A stretch of 7,759 nt of DNA, taken from an uncultured Chlorobiota bacterium (GTDB taxonomy: Bacteria; Bacteroidota; Kapaibacteriia; OLB7). The notes beneath the pieces were generated by a model that was given only the letters and a program-made list of their open reading frames with translations, was not told the origin of the DNA and did no database searches. The stretch spans positions 1 to 7,759 of the forward strand of contig CAMLOB010000164.1 of NCBI GenBank assembly GCA_946481475.1, written 5' to 3'. The translations under genes and the position numbers were made by a program. Below are positions 1 to 6,000 of the stretch, one piece after another. The first letter of the stretch is position 1; each line of letters begins with the position of its first letter.

Positions 1-86
1 CATCTCCAGAAAACAACACCACAAGCGCTTATAACAAGTAGACATGCTGTATAAAGTCGCCACTTTTTCATCTCAATTTCATTCAT
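1..86 (-). CDS. Downstream small gene start: membrane-anchored or lipoprotein-like protein, candidate immunity protein (3' partial)
   Basis: Six bases after the RHS stop, an ATG at 86-84 opens a frame that continues to the left edge. A second in-frame ATG at 71-69 gives MKKWRLYTACLLVISACG followed by V-V-F-W-R, then a codon cut off after TG. The pattern is a basic n-region (K-K-W-R) followed by an apolar run of about 16 residues. I-S-A-C fits a lipobox, but the apolar run continues past the Cys, so an uncleaved N-terminal membrane anchor is equally possible. A weak AAGAAG (101-96) lies upstream of the first ATG. The near-abutting spacing suggests co-transcription or translational coupling with the RHS gene. 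Immunity genes usually sit directly downstream of polymorphic toxins, and those against pore-formers are often membrane proteins. The immunity role is inference, since only 28 codons are visible and the truncated codon could even be TGA. Confidence 0.5.
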   Translation of the reverse strand, partial: MNEIEMKKWRLYTACLLVISACGVVFWR

Positions 87-92
87 CTACAA

Positions 93-3000
93 TTACTTCT
101 TATTTTCCTCTCCTCTTAGAGCTGTCTCTGAATGGACATTCCCTGTACCAGGCAAAACTGCTGCACGGGTTTGAGTTTCTGTCATGATTACTGGGGATGT
201 AGCCACCTCGGTTGAAGCCCTAGGATTACCAGGCACGGAGGCACTTTCAGTTGAAACAAGGGTTCTACTAGTCGCTTCAAGGCGGAAGTCCACACTAAAA
301 GTCCCATAATAATTATAAGTAGTCTGACTAAATCCTTCTGTCCCGCTTGCCGAGGCCGTCAAAGACTCGCTAATTTCAAGGCTTGCATCTACTCCTAAGT
401 TCACTTCAACAACTTTTAAATCGACTGAAACCCCGAGACTTGCACCCAGATTTTTCTTAACATCTTTAGCAACACTAACTGTCTCCTCAAAGGTCCGACT
501 CCTTTGCGCTTCTACATCTTTATTCGGCTTTATAGATAAAAGATTCACGTCTATTGTCAAGTTAAATGACCTTTGGCCCAGATCATCGCCCACATTGCCC
601 AAGGTAAATTCGATATCTACCTGCCTTGTCACATCCAAACCTCTTTCTATATTAGTAAGAGTAGTTGCATTAAAGATACGATCAAACTCACTTCTAGTAA
701 GGCCAATAGTGGAAGCAGGAACAGGTGGACCCACAAAACCTGCAGACGCCAACCCGAACAGACCCTCCAATTTTGTTTTGAGATTCCTTGAGTTCACCTG
801 TGTTACTGTTGTTACAGTACCAACCTTTAGTGGAATACTTTCCTCCAGTCCATCCAAATCAATAAACGCAATTGGATTATCCCCCGCAAATTGATACGGC
901 GTATACCACGGATAGTCATCCGCCAACGGATCAACGCTCAGGAACCGCGCGTAACGGGGATTATAGATCCGGAATCCGTAGTCATAGCTGTTCCCCGTCC
1001 CTTCCGGCGGCATTCCGGCAACCGGAGGCGTTGTGCCGTACCACTCGTTATCCATCTCCTTGCCGTTAAAGCCGTAGCGATAGTCATCACTGCTCCAGCT
1101 TCTGCCGGGCTGCAGCATGCCGAAGGCGTAGTAGTTGTTATAGGAAGCCATATCCACAGTGAAGGGAAGCTGTCCCGGCACCCCGGTCGGCTCCTTGAGG
1201 TCGGTGAACGTTACCCGGACATTGCCCAGATGGTCTTTCAGTTCATAGTACTTCTCACGCAGATTGCGTGTGTAGAGACCTTCGGCCATCGGCGGATTGG
1301 AATTCTCCCCGAGACGTATCAAACCATGCGTGCCGGTTGTCGGATCTTTCGGTTTGACCGTTACAAAACGTCCCTGACCTTCGGCTCCATAGATCATCCA
1401 TTCTTTCAGAGTAACTTCTCCGAACGGAATGGCCTGATCTCCATTGATTGGCCCCGGCACGCAAGGAAGCAGGGGTGGGAAAGGATTGCCGCTAGGAACT
1501 ACCGGCACCCAGTTGCCGATATATGGGGCAAGAGCAGGATTCCAATCGCAGGCATCTCCCGTCTCATCATGATTGAAATCTTCCTGATCGACATTCCATT
1601 CTGTCGGCAAATTATCCATCCAGTCCGGAACACCATCTCCGTCGGTATCGGGCGTTTCACCATTCATCTCTTCATTGAGATTGTGTCCCAATATTTCCTG
1701 CTCATAGACAGCAAGAACCTCACCGTTCGCATCCCGCACATAGTACACAACCTTGTTTCCCTCCGTTGTTGTCCAGGTTCCCCCTTTGAACCATGTCTGC
1801 TGGTCTCTGTTCCGGATAACCTTACGCACTCGCTGACCCAACGGATCATAGAGATAGTCCATCCGGGCACTGACAACGGGAATAACACGAGCTCCACCGG
1901 TCGTTCCGGGTTGCAGAATATTCTTTCGGACTGTCCGGACTTTGCCATCGGGCCTCCAATTAATCACGACTCCTTCCTGTTCATCCCTCATCAGATTACC
2001 CCGAGCATCATAGACATAATTGATCCAGGGACCGAAGGGAGGAACCAACTGATCGTTCATGTCAAGCAAGTAGGGAGATTGGGCTGCCGGAAAATACCCA
2101 TCGTTGACTCTCTTGAGCTGATTTGATGTGTAATCGTTATACGTATAGGCAAGATCATCAAGTTCCGGATTATATCCGGAACCCGGAGCACTTAATCCGA
2201 GCCGCTTCAGACCGAGAATGTTTCCATTCGGATCGTAGTGATATTCACTGGAATATTCCGTGCCGATCTGCCAGTATGCGGGGGGGACCGGCGGATTCGT
2301 CTCCGCCACACCGTAATTCCATGCCGGAGTGACCGGATCATAGATCAGGAACTCCGCAACTCTCAACCGATTCAGCTTGTCATACTGATACTGGTAGCCG
2401 GTATACTGTTGATAGGCGAGATTCGGTCCTCCCACTCCCGGTCCGGGCAACGGAGCCGGCACAATGTTGCTTGCCCATGTACTGATATTGCCATTATAGA
2501 GCGGATGCGTCGCATTACTGAGGTTATATGAGCTTTCAGGCAACGGATTCCCGTCAAGCGTTCCTCCACTGTTGAAGCCGGAGCTTTGCATGTTGAAGAC
2601 CCGATGGAAATCTCCGGCATAGTATCCCACCGTCATGCCAAAGGCATCTTCCGCATACCGATTCGCAGTTCCATCCCGGCCAGGATCCTGTGTAATATCG
2701 AGTCCTAGTGCCGGGTGATTGATTCCTTTCGTCCATCCATGAATCGTATAGGTATAATCGATACCCTGCACCTCATCATCTCCCAATTCCACACGCTTGA
2801 CAGGGCCGTGAAGGAAGTATTTGTAGCGGGCATCTCCATCCCAGATCCTGCCGTCGCGCGACGTCTCAACCTTCACCAGTCTGTTGTCTGGATCATAGAC
2901 ATAGCGATGGAAATACTGGTCGTTCATTCCTTCATTATAAAGGAGCCTGAGCGGACTACCGCTAATGAGATCGTACTCATACCGGATATAGTTATCCATG

Positions 3001-6000
3001 TACTTTGGTTGCCCGGGCTGAGGACGCCACATCGGCATGCGTTGAATTACCCATTCCACATTACCGTGCGGATCATAGCTGTAGTATGTCGCCGTTCCCT
3101 CGTCAGTAACAGTATAGCTGATACGATTACGCAGATGCCTTTGTACTCCTCCCTGCCCACTTGGATTGTAGGTCACCGGTCCCGGATCCGAGTATACCGA
3201 CCAGACAATATTTGCACGGTCCAGTACCGGATAGGATTGCGGGAACAGCGTCTCTTCTATCTCCGTATCCAGTTCATTCAACACATCGTTCGGATTCATG
3301 GGGTCACGGAAGGGATTACGGGCAATGCTGACCATCGGCATGCACTCTCCTTTCTCAATCCCTCTTCCCAATTTGTCATACTTCGTATAAGAGAATCGTC
3401 CTTTTTGATATTGCTGGGCATCCTGGGCAAATCGGAGCTCGCCCCGACGATTATACCAGTACCGGGTTGTTCCTCCATCAGGCGTATGTCTTGCAATCCG
3501 CTGCCCCAGCGAGTTGTAGGCATAGCCGGTCACAAAATCATGGTCAGGATGATTGGACCTGTTGATTCCCGTGCCCGGAGTCAATACATCCAGGCCCTTT
3601 GGGGCAACAGTTCGAACCAGATTCCCGGCACGATCATAATAGTAGAGTGTGAAGTGATAGAGTTGCGGCAAGTCATAGGTCAGGATAAAATCATCCTGAA
3701 TATTCTCCGCAACCTTGCATCCGTTATCGTATTTCAAACGGAGATCACGTCCTTTATCGGCCGCACACGTCGAGATCTGGTTTTCAATTTCCTGACGGAT
3801 CTCCCGGGCCAGTTTATTCTCACAGGATATGTAGGTAAACTCGATCATCTGGTCCTCATCCACATCCTGCGTCGGCATCGGCTTCCAGCGGAAGCAGATC
3901 TCGCCCGAGCAGTTTGTTGTTGTGGTACAGAAGACCGGACAGAGATCAAAGGTATGTACCAGCGGCGTTGTTCCCTTTGTACACGTCCGCTCATACGTCA
4001 GTTTACAGTCGTTTGTCGGATTTACGAATATGCGGGCGGTCACATCATCATCAAGGTAGAAGATACATTCTGCGTTAGTTGACGGACATCCATCTCCGTT
4101 AAAGCTTTGACATCCACAGAAGCCGGCTTCGTCCTCCGGATACTGATTCAGTTCACACTCTTGATTCAGATCACATCCTGTCGGCAACATCAAGTCGGCA
4201 TCGTACTGTGAAGGATTTTTCCCAAAGAATGACGACAGGCGGCTTCCCAGCCATGCTTCTACTGTTGTAGCTCTTGAACAGGGGGCTATATGAATGCCAT
4301 CATCACAGGTATAATCGATAGGGATATCCAAATAGCTCTTGTTTGCCTGATACGCCTGTAGTTCCGTATTCAAGCACGACGCTGCCGCACGGACATACCG
4401 CTTGCCGTCGTTCTCGCTGGCATCGATATGGGTCCAGGGATTTGAGGCATCCGTAGGACATTGTCCCGGTGAAGTCGGCATTGTTAATTCAAAGTCATGG
4501 TTCAGAACCTTGTAAATATCTTCCAGATCCTGCTTGTATTGCGTCGGGTTGTCCGCCGGAGTTGATACGACATCATCACCATTGCATACAACGGCTCCAA
4601 GATCACAATACGTCTCACATTCTTCCACCAATGCCTGTGCCAGACAGTAGATCTCCGCCTTTCCGATTACCGGATTCATATTAGCGTCAAGTTCATCTGC
4701 TTCGTACAATCCTCCACCCGGCTTGGCATCTCCCTGGATTGTCTTTCCTGCCGTCCGATACTGAGCCGTAACTTCACCCACAAACTGAGGGAACCTTTCC
4801 TGGCACTTCGTACGACATACCTGTTCCATATTCTGGAACTGTTGCTCGGCACATTCGCAATCCGTCAGGCCATCACACTCATTATCGTCCGGATCCGGCT
4901 CAGCACTTCCATGGATGCACCGATACAGTTGTTCCCATAGCGGATCTCCCTGCGGAGGGGTTGTGCCCGGCCAATTGAGTGACTCTTTGCACGAATCAAT
5001 ACAGGGTCCATATCCGAAGCCTTCCTCTCCCGGACAATCTTTGCCATCAAACCGGCTGTTCCGGAAGTACTTGTGGGCATTATCCAGATATCCGGTTGAT
5101 CCGTAATTCGTAGCAGAAGATCCGATGTACTGTTTCCCCGTGCACTTCAGGAACTCATCAAGCAAGTCAACACTTTTTCGCTGGTCAGCATCCGAGACAT
5201 CCCCTACCATCGTTTCATAGTTTTCAACGATTCTTCCCCAACAGGCCTGTAGGAGTTCGCAGTCATACCCATCATCCAGCATATTTTCAATCAGCTTATC
5301 GAAGGCTCCTTCCCCATTTGCGCCGATATCGGGATCGGAAGGATCCGCAGTGGGATAAATTGCGACGCCATCGGTAAAGAAGAAGTCCCGCAGGGTAGCT
5401 GTCCCACTTGTGACAGCCTCTTCTCCCCACTTGTCCAGCAGAAGCTCCTCGAAACTCCCGACATTCGACGCGTTGCATCCGCATGTTTTGATCGGTATAA
5501 ATACTTCCCCGCAACAATCGGTCAGCACGTTGTATCCTATTGTTTGCCACTGGCCGTTTACTATTCCCTGAACGGTGGAATACGTTCCAGGCTGTGTATA
5601 TACCAATGCATCCATAAGGGAATAAAAATCAACCAGATCAATATCATCGACTGTTCCTTCAATTGTCGGATCGGAAGCCTTGTCAAGAAGGCTGAGAATG
5701 GTTTCACCTGTCAGCGGCCCGGAGGCAACGGGATCGGCCGTCAGGGCCTGTTCTACGGCTGTCCGCACCAGTGCCTTCTGTTCATCGACATAGGGATCCG
5801 ATTTTCCGATGTAGAGGCGTCTTTCAACAACATAGGTTCCTGCTCCTAGCCTGAATTGCCTTGGGCTCATTACCAGACTATAGCCGCTGCTACAGTCACC
5901 GACGATTTCATCGTTCTCATTACTACCGAAATCAATTGTGTAAGGGAAGAAGGGGATAAATGGATTATTCGGATCCGGTGTAGCATAGATTGCCGACTGA

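Noticed and set aside
87..92. Terminator or promoter between the RHS gene and the downstream frame
   Set aside because: The gap is only six bases, with no room for a hairpin or for -33/-7 elements. Read-through is the simpler reading.
93..300. T9SS C-terminal sorting domain at the end of the RHS protein
   Set aside because: The last residues are a Ser/Thr/Pro-rich tail ending in EENKK, without the G-x-Y-x-x-x-h and terminal K-x-h-h-x-K patterns of type A sorting domains.
891..2126. Plus-strand open frame of 411 codons antisense to the RHS core
   Set aside because: It is antisense to the most conserved part of the RHS protein, lacks recognisable motifs, and has the same shadow composition.
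1843..3077. Recurring GGATCATA octamer (1843, 2335, 2890, 3070) as a possible DNA repeat or binding site
   Set aside because: All copies encode Y-D-P stretches in the same frame, mostly of YD units, so protein-level repetition explains them. The spacing is irregular and rules out a CRISPR array.
2715..4082. Plus-strand open frame of 455 codons antisense to the YD region
   Set aside because: It lies wholly opposite clear YD-repeat coding sequence. Its translation is rich in I/R/H/S with no domain or signal, and it follows from repeated Tyr/Asp/Pro codons leaving few antisense stops.
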